Positions 45,138-53,978 are shown, numbered from the stretch's first letter. The stretch: DNA of 64,000 nucleotides from Akkermansiaceae bacterium (GCA_013041925.1 JABDRB010000026.1:124001-188000); one strand, 5' to 3'. Notes: a model not told the origin generated them from the sequence alone. Made by a program: numbers and translations.

Positions 45138-45304
45138 TTAGCCACAGAGAGCACAGAATCCACAGAGTTTAGTTTAAGTTTGCCGCTGTGCGGCAGTTCA
45201 AGTTGTCGGCGATGCCTCGAGTTGAAGTAGCAAGCCAAGACTTAAACTTATTCACTTCAACTTAAACTGACTCGCAGGGTATGAGGCGTGCTTTCTGTGG
45301 CTAA
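45138..45304. repeat. 167-bp element with 17-bp inverted ends and internal repeats
   Basis: Ends TTAGCCACAGAGAGCAC (45,138-45,154) and GTGCTTTCTGTGGCTAA (45,288-45,304) are inverted repeats with 16 of 17 matches. Inside are a period-9 repeat (CCACAGAGA-GCACAGAAT-CCACAGAGT), a GCCGC-TGT-GCGGC hairpin (45,182-45,194) and the reverse-complement copy of the 29-bp repeat (45,220-45,248). It contains no gene and separates two GT4 genes. Confidence 0.75.
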
Positions 45305-45348
45305 TTTGAACTTTTGTCGTATCGCCTGATTCACAATCACATGCCAGG

Positions 45349-46599
45349 TTAGCCTCTGTTTTCCATAAGTTTCCTAAAATGAGAACCTGAATGGAAGTCG
45401 GTAACTCCCTTAGAGCCAGACTCCGCCGTCATACGCAATCGATCCAATGTATTCACGGCAGTGAGTATCGCTTCCTTGATCCCCTCTGGGCTCTCATCTT
45501 CGATTTCAACTCCACCACCCACCAAATCAGCCACTTCAGATGTCCAGGTTCCTTTTGAGTAGATGAGCGGAATGCCTCGACTGGCTGCTTCGATGGCCAC
45601 TCTCGATAAGCGGTGATGATAACTTTCACATCGGTAGGGAAGGACCACCAAATCGCTACGATCCAATAGTTGCTCATATTCTTCAGCGTTAAGTGAGCCA
45701 TTAAGAAATTCAACTCTTTCATCAGCTAATAATTCAGGATCGGGTCCAAGCATCGCCCCGTCAGGCATTTCAAAGGGCTCAGGCCACTGCATCACGAAAC
45801 GGTAACCATCTCCCGCAGGACAGGCCAGAATGAGTCGAATCGCCTGTTGAAGGAGATCATTCCCCTTTTCGTGTCGGGCAAATCCCGGGCACGTGATGGT
45901 GACTCGGGATTCAGAGCTTTCATTTTCACCTAAACGATTGCAAGCAGGCTGAGACTGGGATGTTTCCAAATCATGTGGCTTCAGAGTGGATACAGCAGGA
46001 GGAGGCACAGGGTGGGGAAAGAGGCTGATCGAAAGACCCGTAAATCGTTGCAGTTCGTCCTGCATACCCTTGGTTTCTGCGGCCAACACAACACGTCCAG
46101 AACGAACGGCTGGGGCCAGCAAACGAAAACAAAAACGAGCTAGATAGGTAGAAAGATTATGCGGGAAAACTGTTGGCTTTCCAAGTCCAGCATATTGACC
46201 AAAGCCTTGGACAAAAAGCATTAGAAAGCGTGTTTGCGATGGGATCTTACCACTACGGCTCAGCATTGCCATGGCCAATAGATGCTGAAGTCGCATCGTC
46301 AAACAACAAACCCAGTCATAGGGTTCATGAGTCGACAACCAACGAGACAGCTCATCCCGAAGAATCAAATTGTGCCGTATCCCGCCAAGCCCTCCTTGAC
46401 TGGATTCGTCCACCCAACAGTTCCTAGATAAATAGGGAACCCCTTGAATCTCACGCACCAATTCCGGTGTAGCATCCTGATGCATGAGAACATCAACCTC
46501 ATCCCCAGCCTCGCGCATGCCTTCGGCGATGCCTCCGATGTAGCTCGGCCAATGTCCGCCTCCATCTTGGAGAGCTTCCTCTGTAATGAGAATTCGCAT
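45349..46599 (-). CDS. GT4-like glycosyltransferase
   Basis: 416 residues from ATG 46599, 4 bp after the stop of the upstream GT2 gene; the open frame further upstream overlaps that gene and is rejected. The N-terminus MRILITEEALQDGGGHWPSY is followed by a GT-B layout with RVTITCPGFARHEKGNDLLQ, YEQLLDRSDLVVLPYRCESY and SRVAIEAASRGIPLIYS, where Glu in AIEAA is the conserved donor-side acid. It acts on the growing repeat unit; donor unknown. Confidence 0.85.
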   Translation of the reverse strand: MRILITEEALQDGGGHWPSYIGGIAEGMREAGDEVDVLMHQDATPELVREIQGVPYLSRNCWVDESSQGGLGGIRHNLILRDELSRWLSTHEPYDWVCCLTMRLQHLLAMAMLSRSGKIPSQTRFLMLFVQGFGQYAGLGKPTVFPHNLSTYLARFCFRLLAPAVRSGRVVLAAETKGMQDELQRFTGLSISLFPHPVPPPAVSTLKPHDLETSQSQPACNRLGENESSESRVTITCPGFARHEKGNDLLQQAIRLILACPAGDGYRFVMQWPEPFEMPDGAMLGPDPELLADERVEFLNGSLNAEEYEQLLDRSDLVVLPYRCESYHHRLSRVAIEAASRGIPLIYSKGTWTSEVADLVGGGVEIEDESPEGIKEAILTAVNTLDRLRMTAESGSKGVTDFHSGSHFRKLMENRG

Positions 46600-46603
46600 T
46601 ATT

Positions 46604-47623
46604 TTAGCTGCCTGATTCTGATTTTTGGAAGATTCGTTCGATCCCACTCAACTGATTTTCGGTCAATGGGCCGATCTGGAAATCAGTATGAGCACGGCCA
46701 CCTGTGAGCCGCTGTTGAATGCCCTCTAATTTCCGTCTAATACTGCGGTGGCTAAAGTAACTCAGTCGTCTCAATCCTCCCCTATTAATTGCCTGCAAGC
46801 CGGAGATCAGCTCCTCATTCCGAATGCCAGCATGTTTTAGATCCAGTTCTACCTGCCATGCTCGTTGTCGGAAACCAAACCATTCTTGAGGATCAATTCC
46901 CTTGTCTAAGCACTCATTCCGTGCGATGGCAAGAAATCGGCCCCACTCCCGAAAATGGCGAGCTTTCGAAGCCGGGTCACTGGCCGTGATCTTTCCAGCA
47001 TCATTGCTGCGGTAAAGTTCCAGTGTTTCAGGAGAATGCATCACCTTAGCTCCCGCCAGTAAACAGCGCAAAAACATCAGCTGATCTTCGGCGACAAAGA
47101 GCTCTTCGGGGAACCCCCCTACCTTCTCCACGATACTTCGACGGAACAAACAGGCATGTGGAACTATTGACCAATTGGTGAGCAACGCACGAATTAAATC
47201 CCCCTTGGGCAATCCCAACTGCTGAAGCACATGGTTTTCAGCGTTGAATCCACTCTCCGTAATCTCCCCTTTCACCCATGGTCCGTAGGCAATATCCGCT
47301 CCGCTTCGTTCGAGCACATCCAGCTGCACTTCATGTTTGTTGGGCAGTGCCAGATCGTCACTATCAAAAAAATGAATAAACTCCCCCTGTGATTCCTTGA
47401 AGCCACGATTGCGTGCCGCTGCGGGGCCAGCATTGGCCTGCCGAATAACCCTGACCGTTCCTCCAAACGACTCGGCTATGGATACCGTCGAATCCGTAGA
47501 ACCATCATCTACTACAATGATCTCATCTGCCGGACACGTCTGAGCCAACAGGCTTTTCAGCGTCAATGGCAGTAGCGATTCACGATTGAAGACTGGGATG
47601 ATAACTGAGATTGATTTCTTCAT
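46604..47623 (-). CDS. GT2 glycosyltransferase
   Basis: 339 residues from ATG 47623. Motifs are SVIIPVFNRESLLPLTLKSL, IVVDDGSTDSTV, PAAARNRGF, FIHFFDSDDLALP (DxD) and VAEDQLMFLR, a complete GT-A inverting transferase followed by a helical C-terminus. Its N-terminal 36 residues resemble the truncated GT2 stub at 50,652-50,762 (SVIIPxxNRExLLxLTLxSL). A 645-bp gene-free stretch lies upstream. Confidence 0.92.
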   Translation of the reverse strand: MKKSISVIIPVFNRESLLPLTLKSLLAQTCPADEIIVVDDGSTDSTVSIAESFGGTVRVIRQANAGPAAARNRGFKESQGEFIHFFDSDDLALPNKHEVQLDVLERSGADIAYGPWVKGEITESGFNAENHVLQQLGLPKGDLIRALLTNWSIVPHACLFRRSIVEKVGGFPEELFVAEDQLMFLRCLLAGAKVMHSPETLELYRSNDAGKITASDPASKARHFREWGRFLAIARNECLDKGIDPQEWFGFRQRAWQVELDLKHAGIRNEELISGLQAINRGGLRRLSYFSHRSIRRKLEGIQQRLTGGRAHTDFQIGPLTENQLSGIERIFQKSESGS

Positions 47624-47862
47624 ACAGTATCTACCCGCTTCTTTAGCCGCCATTGTATAAAAACGTAAATAGTAGCATCACACTCAAAACAAAACATCAC
47701 TGAACTATTCCTATGGAACGGCCAATAGTCGGTAGAGATTACAAGCTATCAATGCTCAGCAGCCTCTAAAAAGCGCGGAGTCACAGGGTTAAAACCACCT
47801 ATTCTTATTTTACCGTATGACTGCAGGATGGGGCGCGTCGTAGTTCAGGGGAAAATTAACTG

Positions 47863-48080
47863 CTAGGAGCCTGTCGGACTTAGAACACACAACATAGAGC
47901 ACTTAACACATGCCCCTCGGCTGCATATTGCTCTCACCGACTTCATGTCAGCTAACAGGTAGGGCATTCGGACACCTCCCTATACAGAATTAAAATCCAC
48001 ATGCAACATTTAGTGTTGAGGCACCGCCGGGGTTCTACATATTGAACAGCGATGTCATTTTAAGTCCGACAAACTCCTAG
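47863..48080. mobile_element. MITE-like element with terminal inverted repeats and CTAG duplication
   Basis: Terminal repeats GAGCCTGTCGGACTTAGAA (47,867-47,885) and, inverted, GAGTTTGTCGGACTTAAAA (48,058-48,076) match at 16 of 19 positions. CTAG flanks both sides (47,863-47,866 and 48,077-48,080), consistent with a 4-bp target duplication; with it the matching inverted sequence extends to 20 of 23. The 210-bp interior has no ORF, so the element is non-autonomous. Palindromic 4-bp targets are known for IS5-like families, but family membership is inference. The rest of the 47,624-48,268 gap is AT-rich and holds nothing I can support. Confidence 0.8.
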
Positions 48081-48268
48081 GCATTTCCTGTGGGTAAGGT
48101 GTTCAGAGGGCTGCATGAGAGGAGACAGGAGTAATCATTAATGACCAGGTACTGCTCATGTTGAGGATTGATAGTGTTTTAACTACTCTAGCTGATTCGA
48201 AGGGGCATAAAGTATAAAACCTGTTCCTGATCAACAGGCTATAGGTAAAGAGATTTTAAGCGGAGGGG

Positions 48269-49120
48269 TTAACTCTTGAATTCATTGCAAACAGCTTTGG
48301 TAGTTTCTCTCAGAATCCGTACTATAGTTCCCGTATTGTGTCGAACTATGTGTAATACCCGCTTAAACTTTGAAATGTGCGAAGTGGAATTCTTTTCTAT
48401 GATTACCTCGGATAGATAACTCAATCGTTTTACTTTTGCCTCATTACCCATAACATAGTTACAGTGGAAGAAAAATGGGAGCCGTGTAGTGATTTGTGGG
48501 TCGAACAATGGATAGAACCAGCCAGACATGGCGAAGCCATTTGCTAATCTACAGATGCTTTTTTCAAGGTCTGAATTTTTGTGCATGAGGTCGTTGAAGG
48601 CATCTTGATCGTGAAAGGATGGATCTTGTTGAAGCATATTGTTGTGGTTCGAAACCCAGCGATCGAGGACAAAAAAGGTGTGTTCTGCATATTTTAATCC
48701 TAATAGGCCTGTGCAATAATTATGGGGATTAAATGTCTCGCCTTCACAGCTGACTAAAACATCCCAACGGGAAAGGAGATGTTCTAGATCTGAACGGAAG
48801 GGCTTAAGAGCCAGAATATCGCCATCACTAAATAGTATCCATTCTTTGTCCTTGTTGAGGGCATCTCGCATAACTTCGCTCTTCTCTCGAGTGATCATCC
48901 CAAAGTTAGATGTCCCAAATTTAGCATGCCCGGATTCACGAACAGGGTTTCCCCATGGTCGCACTTCGTCGAGCAGCCCCATTATCTCACTTGGAACATC
49001 TTGGCAATCAGTATATAAAACTTTTTTCAGTTCGCCTCCATTTTTCTTGTAGGATCTAAGAGAAATTGCGAGTTGCTCTAAGCCAGAGTGACCGAACTGG
49101 AGAAATACGATGGTAGCCAT
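48269..49120 (-). CDS. putative glycosyltransferase (GT77-like, nucleotide-diphospho-sugar transferase fold)
   Basis: 283 residues, soluble. It opens with IVFLQFGHSGLEQLAISL. The metal motif is FSDGD (Asp99/Asp101), followed by CTGLLGLK and HDQDAFNDLM, the usual order DxD then DQ-x-x-FN of GT77-like transferases. Its DNA is clearly more AT-rich than the genes on either side of the island, which suggests acquisition. It is not closely coupled to neighbours: a MITE-containing gap lies downstream and a 277-bp gap with a C9 run (49,203-49,211) upstream. Confidence 0.7.
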   Translation of the reverse strand: MATIVFLQFGHSGLEQLAISLRSYKKNGGELKKVLYTDCQDVPSEIMGLLDEVRPWGNPVRESGHAKFGTSNFGMITREKSEVMRDALNKDKEWILFSDGDILALKPFRSDLEHLLSRWDVLVSCEGETFNPHNYCTGLLGLKYAEHTFFVLDRWVSNHNNMLQQDPSFHDQDAFNDLMHKNSDLEKSICRLANGFAMSGWFYPLFDPQITTRLPFFFHCNYVMGNEAKVKRLSYLSEVIIEKNSTSHISKFKRVLHIVRHNTGTIVRILRETTKAVCNEFKS

Positions 49121-49397
49121 GAGTTAGTGTTTATTATTCTAGTTGTGACTTTGGCGAAATCAATATGTGTTAAGGGACAAAAGTTAGGAGAACCTCATCT
49201 AGCCCCCCCCCGTCGAGTCAATGTTAAAATCCGTATTCCTGTGTGATCTTGAAATTTAGAATATACGCTTGCAGAACACGAACTCACTCAATCCAAGCTA
49301 AACATACTCAATAAAGTTTTTGCCTGAAACAAAGATTAAAGCCAACAAAACACCCCAACTATGTGTCATCTGCGTCACTCTCCCACTTCTGCTTTTC

Positions 49398-50576
49398 TCA
49401 CCTCCCTCTCCACTTCACTCCTTCTCTATCCATCATAATTTGCTGGCAAATGTTTTGGTCAATTGTGCGTAAATCAATAAACCTTTTACTATTTTTAATA
49501 TACTCATTTAGTAAATCAAACACATGAAATTTAAAGATATCTTTCTCGTAGAGAATAAATGATTTAGTCAGGACGGTTGCCAGAAAGCTGAAGCTGCTTT
49601 TTCCAGGGATGAAGATATCGGCTTTGGTCATGTGATACAACGTATCAAAGCTATTTGAACGCAAGTGGAAATAAATGTTGTTGATCCATTCGTCATCATT
49701 TCGTTTCAAAATAGCTTCACTTCCAGATCGGAAAGTAAATTCCGGGAATTCTTCTCGGTAGCCATCTGAGAATATATGGAAGTGCGGCTTTTTATGGGAG
49801 GATTGAAACAACGTGTCTAATCTTGAGATTAAATCTATATAATAGGTGTTCCCAACATATCTTTGTGTATACTGAACCTCGCTGGTTTTGCTTTTTATAG
49901 CGTGTGAGACATCTCCACGTCGTATATGTATAGCTATGTTCAGATGCTTATCGTTGTAGAAGCTTTCTGTGGGTTCAAATCCATTGTGGTTGAACTTATC
50001 TTGAATGCTTTTGATAAAATCATTATCCATTTGGAGCTTGTTTTGTAGACAGTTGGACATGATTTCATCATCAAAAATTTGATAGCGTTCTGAAGTTGTT
50101 GAATCATCCCTGATGTTTTGTATTTTATCATAAATCCCTTTCCATCTAATATTGGGTTTGGTATATTGACGTTGGAATATATAAAAAGCTCTTAGTATGC
50201 CAAGCCTCATTAAGGGCGATTTGATATTTGAAAGTTGGGTTTCTCCTTGTCCTAAATTCAAGAATCGCTCCCACTCTTCACGTGTTGAATTATCTATGTT
50301 TAGATGTGCCAGCCTTTCAAATGGGATGTGAATATAAGTGGTATTTGTTTGTCGTGATAATAATAAAATACAAATTCGCTGAGTCGCTTGAAAGCCGACA
50401 CCATCACATCGGAGGAAGGGCATTAAAAGGGGGAGGTTAAACCTTAGATTAGGACGAGTTTGAGATATTACATGTTTAGTTTTTTTGAAATTTTCATTAA
50501 TAGCACGAGCTAATATTAATTGATCACTGAACAGCGGAAACTTTCCAACTAAGAATTTCTTTATTGATTTCATCAT
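49398..50576 (-). CDS. fucosyltransferase-superfamily protein (HxRRGD motif)
   Basis: 392 residues. The motif IAIHIRRGDVS (~214-224) is the GDP-fucose-binding signature of GT11/GT23-type fucosyltransferases. GVGFQATQRICILL near the N-terminus fits the opening of the GT11 acceptor domain, and HIFSDGYREEFP with SFSFLATVL late in the protein matches the donor-domain pattern. It would add fucose (or a related deoxysugar) to the repeat unit; donor inferred. Its base composition is strongly AT-rich, unlike the flanking EPS genes, and it directly abuts the GT2 stub. It looks like an acquired cassette gene. Confidence 0.75.
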   Translation of the reverse strand: MMKSIKKFLVGKFPLFSDQLILARAINENFKKTKHVISQTRPNLRFNLPLLMPFLRCDGVGFQATQRICILLLSRQTNTTYIHIPFERLAHLNIDNSTREEWERFLNLGQGETQLSNIKSPLMRLGILRAFYIFQRQYTKPNIRWKGIYDKIQNIRDDSTTSERYQIFDDEIMSNCLQNKLQMDNDFIKSIQDKFNHNGFEPTESFYNDKHLNIAIHIRRGDVSHAIKSKTSEVQYTQRYVGNTYYIDLISRLDTLFQSSHKKPHFHIFSDGYREEFPEFTFRSGSEAILKRNDDEWINNIYFHLRSNSFDTLYHMTKADIFIPGKSSFSFLATVLTKSFILYEKDIFKFHVFDLLNEYIKNSKRFIDLRTIDQNICQQIMMDREGVKWRGR

Positions 50577-50651
50577 AAACGTTCAGTTAGGCGTTGTCTG
50601 GATTTGGCAACAATTTCGCAACTTCATCGGTTCTGCCCAAAGACCCGTCAT

Positions 50652-50762
50652 TCACCTCGAAATCTCATTTACCGGAACCGTTTGGACAAGCAAACTCTGT
50701 AGAGTCAGCTGCAGTAATTGCTCCCGATTGTAGGCAGGGATAATGACCGAAATCTTATTCAT
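50652..50762 (-). pseudogene. truncated GT2 glycosyltransferase, N-terminal 36 codons only
   Basis: From ATG 50762 the frame codes for NKISVIIPAYNREQLLQLTL and SLLVQTVPVNEIS and then stops at 50652. This is the beginning of a GT2 domain without the DDGS, DxD or acceptor parts. Its ATG overlaps the stop of the upstream GT4 gene (ATGA), the arrangement of an intact operon gene, so the body was lost after the operon formed. The remaining 75 bp before the fucosyltransferase gene hold no GT2 sequence I can recognise. Confidence 0.85.
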
Positions 50763-51874
50763 TTTTTAACGATCGACTGTAAGACTTGAAGAAGTTGCCC
50801 AGCGGGATCCGCCTTAGCAAGCTCACGAGCTCTGAAGTGTGCTCGACGGCCTATCTCTGCCCAATCTTCTCTTTGTTGCCAAGCCCGTTCCATGGCAGAT
50901 TCAAAGGATCTTACCGTCGGCGCTTCTGCAATAAATCCTGTCACTCCGTCCTCAATGATCTCCGAGTTTCCTCCAACATCGGTCGTGATGACTGGGCGAC
51001 CGCACATCATGGCCTCTATTGCGACCAATGGCGTCCCCTCGCCTCGCGACGGCAGAAGTAGGGCATGATAACTCTCCCACAGCTTCACTAAATCGCGTTC
51101 GTAACCGACCATTCCTACCCGCTCAGCAACATGGTAGTGCTCAATCAAACTTTGAATGTAGCCTTCGTCAGGACCTGTGCCAAAATAGTCCATCGTCACA
51201 TCGCGCTCACGCCACTTTGGTGTTGCAAAAATGGCAGGCAACAAGTCCTGCCCTTTCCACCTTGTCTCAAGACGGGCGACGTGCGCGAATTTTATGGATC
51301 CCTGTGGTGACAGGAGAGGTAGGGGTGCGTCCAACTCGAGTCTCGATTGATTAAGGATTACTGTGGACTGAGCAAAACTACGGGCGGTCTGGCGTTCCAA
51401 CTCATCCCGATTCCCCTCGCTAACGAAAACCCAATGAACAGCCTCGTTACATACTTGATCAGCGGGCTCCCCAATCTCACGATGCAAGCGGTCAGAATTG
51501 AAATGACAGAAGTATACGAGCGGGCAATTGACCCGAGATGCCGATTTGGCGAGTCTTAAATCATAATGGAGGTCAAATGGTGACCCCGCATTTACCATGA
51601 CAACATCCGGATCAAAGTTACCAAGTTCTTGATGGATTGAACCAAATTGCTCTAAAAGACGCGTAACTCGGCCCGTTGCCCGAGCAGGACGTGTGCTGAC
51701 TTCCATACCTTGATCAATCAGTTCAGCAACTTGCGACGACGCACCAACGCGGTGGTCACAACAAAGCATCACCTGATGCCCCTCTGAAAGCGCACAATAC
51801 ACCAATGCGCGCCAGACCTCTTCGGTCCCCCCCCACGAGTAGCCGCTAATTGTCGATATAATGGCAATTTTCAT
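50759..51874 (-). CDS. GT4 glycosyltransferase with G8 tract near the start
   Basis: 371 residues. The N-terminus IAIISTISGYSWGGTEEVWR contains a G8 run (C8 at 51,827-51,834) at codons ~14-16, where slippage would abolish the protein. Further motifs are GSIKFAHVARLETRWKGQDL, YHVAERVGMVGYERDLVKLW, SYHALLLPSRGEGTPLVAIE with the donor-side Glu, and GRPVITTDVGGNSEII. It overlaps the acetyltransferase upstream by 4 bp (ATGA) and the GT2 stub downstream by 4 bp. Donor unknown. Confidence 0.92.
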   Translation of the reverse strand: MKIAIISTISGYSWGGTEEVWRALVYCALSEGHQVMLCCDHRVGASSQVAELIDQGMEVSTRPARATGRVTRLLEQFGSIHQELGNFDPDVVMVNAGSPFDLHYDLRLAKSASRVNCPLVYFCHFNSDRLHREIGEPADQVCNEAVHWVFVSEGNRDELERQTARSFAQSTVILNQSRLELDAPLPLLSPQGSIKFAHVARLETRWKGQDLLPAIFATPKWRERDVTMDYFGTGPDEGYIQSLIEHYHVAERVGMVGYERDLVKLWESYHALLLPSRGEGTPLVAIEAMMCGRPVITTDVGGNSEIIEDGVTGFIAEAPTVRSFESAMERAWQQREDWAEIGRRAHFRARELAKADPAGQLLQVLQSIVKK

Positions 51875-52494
51875 TTCTTAATTTTGCGTGCAGGAACCCC
51901 CGCCCAAGTCTCACCTTCTGGTATGTCTCTCGTTACAACGGCTCCAGCTCCAACGATCACATTGTCACCAATCGTTACCCCTGGCAACACGACGACGAGA
52001 CTTCCTAACCATACATTCTGCCCCAATCGAACGTCTGCCCCTTGAAAACCTTGCTGTGCGTAAGGAATATCCTGATGATCAGTCCGGTGATTCACGGTAA
52101 TCAAGTAGCAGTTGGCACCAATCATACAATCTGCCCCAATCACCAATTGATGACACGAGCCAAGAAAGGTGCCGGGGCCCACGTAACTTCGTTCACCAAC
52201 TTTAAGATTACTTAAAATACCGCATTCCTCGCCCAACCAAAGGATCACGCCCTGATCGATTGAAACGCCTTCTCCCAATTCTATGCGCTCAAGAAATTCT
52301 CCGGTACCGCGAATCGACACACTGGGATCAACCAAGCGCCCTTCCCGGCGCATTCTAGAAAGCCAACGCCATTTCGGCCAGAGCGCCAGTTCATCGGCGC
52401 GCGGTGCAAAAAGGCAAGACAATGGTGCAAACGCGCGAAACCTCGCGTAAAGAAAACGGCTAAGACGATTCATTGATTCAAGGGGTAAAATCAT
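51871..52494 (-). CDS. hexapeptide-repeat O-acetyltransferase
   Basis: 207 residues. An N-terminal helical part with aromatic and basic residues (LWPKWRWLSRMRREG) is followed by beta-helix turns (IELGEGVSIDQGVILWLGEE, KVGERSYVGPGTFLGSCHQL, IGADCMIGANCYLITVNHRT) and the ending VTIGDNVIVGAGAVVTRDIP with GVPARKI. His in TVNHRTD is the likely catalytic base. It acetylates a sugar or glycan. It is coupled on both sides (TAATG with the upstream GT4, ATGA with the downstream GT4). Confidence 0.9.
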   Translation of the reverse strand: MILPLESMNRLSRFLYARFRAFAPLSCLFAPRADELALWPKWRWLSRMRREGRLVDPSVSIRGTGEFLERIELGEGVSIDQGVILWLGEECGILSNLKVGERSYVGPGTFLGSCHQLVIGADCMIGANCYLITVNHRTDHQDIPYAQQGFQGADVRLGQNVWLGSLVVVLPGVTIGDNVIVGAGAVVTRDIPEGETWAGVPARKIKK

Positions 52495-53681
52495 TAATAA
52501 TCCTCCACCAGTGCACTCACTCGATCGACCAGTTTTTGGTGGATCAAGTCTGGGTGAAAACGACCTTCATACATCCGACGCGCATTGCCTATCAGCTTCT
52601 GGCGCCGTTTCGGATCCGAGGCCAGACGTGCTATCGTGCTCGCACACTCCACCACATCTTCCTCCAAAACACACTCTGCGGAATCGAACTCACGCGCCAC
52701 CTTCACCGCTGAACAGTATTCGGGACCCCAAACGAGAATCGGTCGCTGAAAAGAAAGATAATCAAGAAACTTCGTCTTGAAACTCGTCCGCTCTACTTGG
52801 GCACATTCTTCACCGAAACCCATCGGCAGAATCAAGAGGTCGGCTTCGGCTGCTCGCAAACCTAGATCTTCAAAGGACACCCGTCCGCCGAACACACCTG
52901 CATCCCGTGCCCATTGATCAAACTCATCGCTCCAAGTCTCTAAAGCCCCGAAAATTTTAAAACAAACGGAAGGTTCGAACTCCCGGCAATAGGTGACAAG
53001 AGCCTCCAGCATAGGTCCATACCAGTCTCCGAGACTACCTCCAAAGAAGACGGTGAGCGGGCGGTCCGCGTTTGCGATCGTCGGAGTGTATGGATCAGAC
53101 TCGGAAGGAACTGGGGCACCAGTCGGATACCAAATATGAACATTGCGGTGCTCGCCCAGTGACGCCTGCATACCTTCGCAGGTGCACAACGCTAAATCGG
53201 CCTGCTGATAAAAGAGTCGGAACCGCAGCTCTATCGACTTCCTGAAACGCTCATGCGCGAGAAAGGAACCATAGTCATACCAGTCATTGAAGCTCGCAAT
53301 CAGTGGAACCCTTAATTCATAAGCCAGCTTCTGCGCAGCTAGAGCCGTCCAATCCCAACTTCCCGCTACCGTGAAAACTGCATCCGGCTTAAATAGCTTG
53401 GCCTCTTTGATTACCTTACGCGGTAAAAACACTCCACCATAGAGCATTTCAAAAGCGTGGATCCATTTCGAAAAACGCGTATGGCATAACCGACGCCATA
53501 AATTTGGCCGATCAAATGATTTTAGCTCATAGCCCAAATCACATTCCGTCTCCACGGACTCGCCTGCTGGACTGAAAACCATCACCTCAAATTCCGGCCG
53601 TTGGATAAAATGCCGATAAAACGTCATCGCCCCTCCCCATGAGGGAAGCGGCGGACAATGTGTTAGAATGACTAATTTCAC
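52494..53681 (-). CDS. GT4-like glycosyltransferase
   Basis: 395 residues beginning at GTG 53681. The acceptor domain opens with LVILTHCPPLPSWGGAMTFY. Later motifs are PLTVFFGGSLGDWYGPMLEA, RAAEADLLILPMGFGEECAQ and TSFKTKFLDYLSFQRPILVW, the usual donor-side pattern in which Lys/Phe-Leu-Asp-Tyr-Leu replaces the Glu-rich block. It is the first gene of a tightly coupled run (this gene, acetyltransferase, GT4, GT2 stub). A ~300-bp gap upstream (53,682-53,978) shows no gene. Confidence 0.85.
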   Translation of the reverse strand: MKLVILTHCPPLPSWGGAMTFYRHFIQRPEFEVMVFSPAGESVETECDLGYELKSFDRPNLWRRLCHTRFSKWIHAFEMLYGGVFLPRKVIKEAKLFKPDAVFTVAGSWDWTALAAQKLAYELRVPLIASFNDWYDYGSFLAHERFRKSIELRFRLFYQQADLALCTCEGMQASLGEHRNVHIWYPTGAPVPSESDPYTPTIANADRPLTVFFGGSLGDWYGPMLEALVTYCREFEPSVCFKIFGALETWSDEFDQWARDAGVFGGRVSFEDLGLRAAEADLLILPMGFGEECAQVERTSFKTKFLDYLSFQRPILVWGPEYCSAVKVAREFDSAECVLEEDVVECASTIARLASDPKRRQKLIGNARRMYEGRFHPDLIHQKLVDRVSALVEDY

Positions 53682-53978
53682 GACAATTTGAAGTGGTATC
53701 CCTCTCGTAGCTAGTAAAAAAATGGGCTCTAGAGGCAGGTAAGTGCCAACTATTCTCTCTGCCTACTGGCCGTGATATTCGGTTTGATAAAAACACTGGC
53801 CTACAAATCAGCAGCAGAACTAGAAACTAAAGTAACAGCGTGAACAGTAACCCTTTCTTCCACTAGAAAGTATTTTGTGGAACTTTGAATTTGCTAGGCT
53901 TCATAGAAACACAATCAAAATCTATCTATACAAATTAAATCCTGCACGTCTACTGCTTCGTGAAAACCTATGGTCGGA

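Noticed and set aside
45110-45238. 43-residue N-terminal extension of the GT4 gene at 43,928
   Set aside because: These codons come from the dispersed repeat element (KLKLNSVDSVLSV); the transferase domain starts at ATG 45109.
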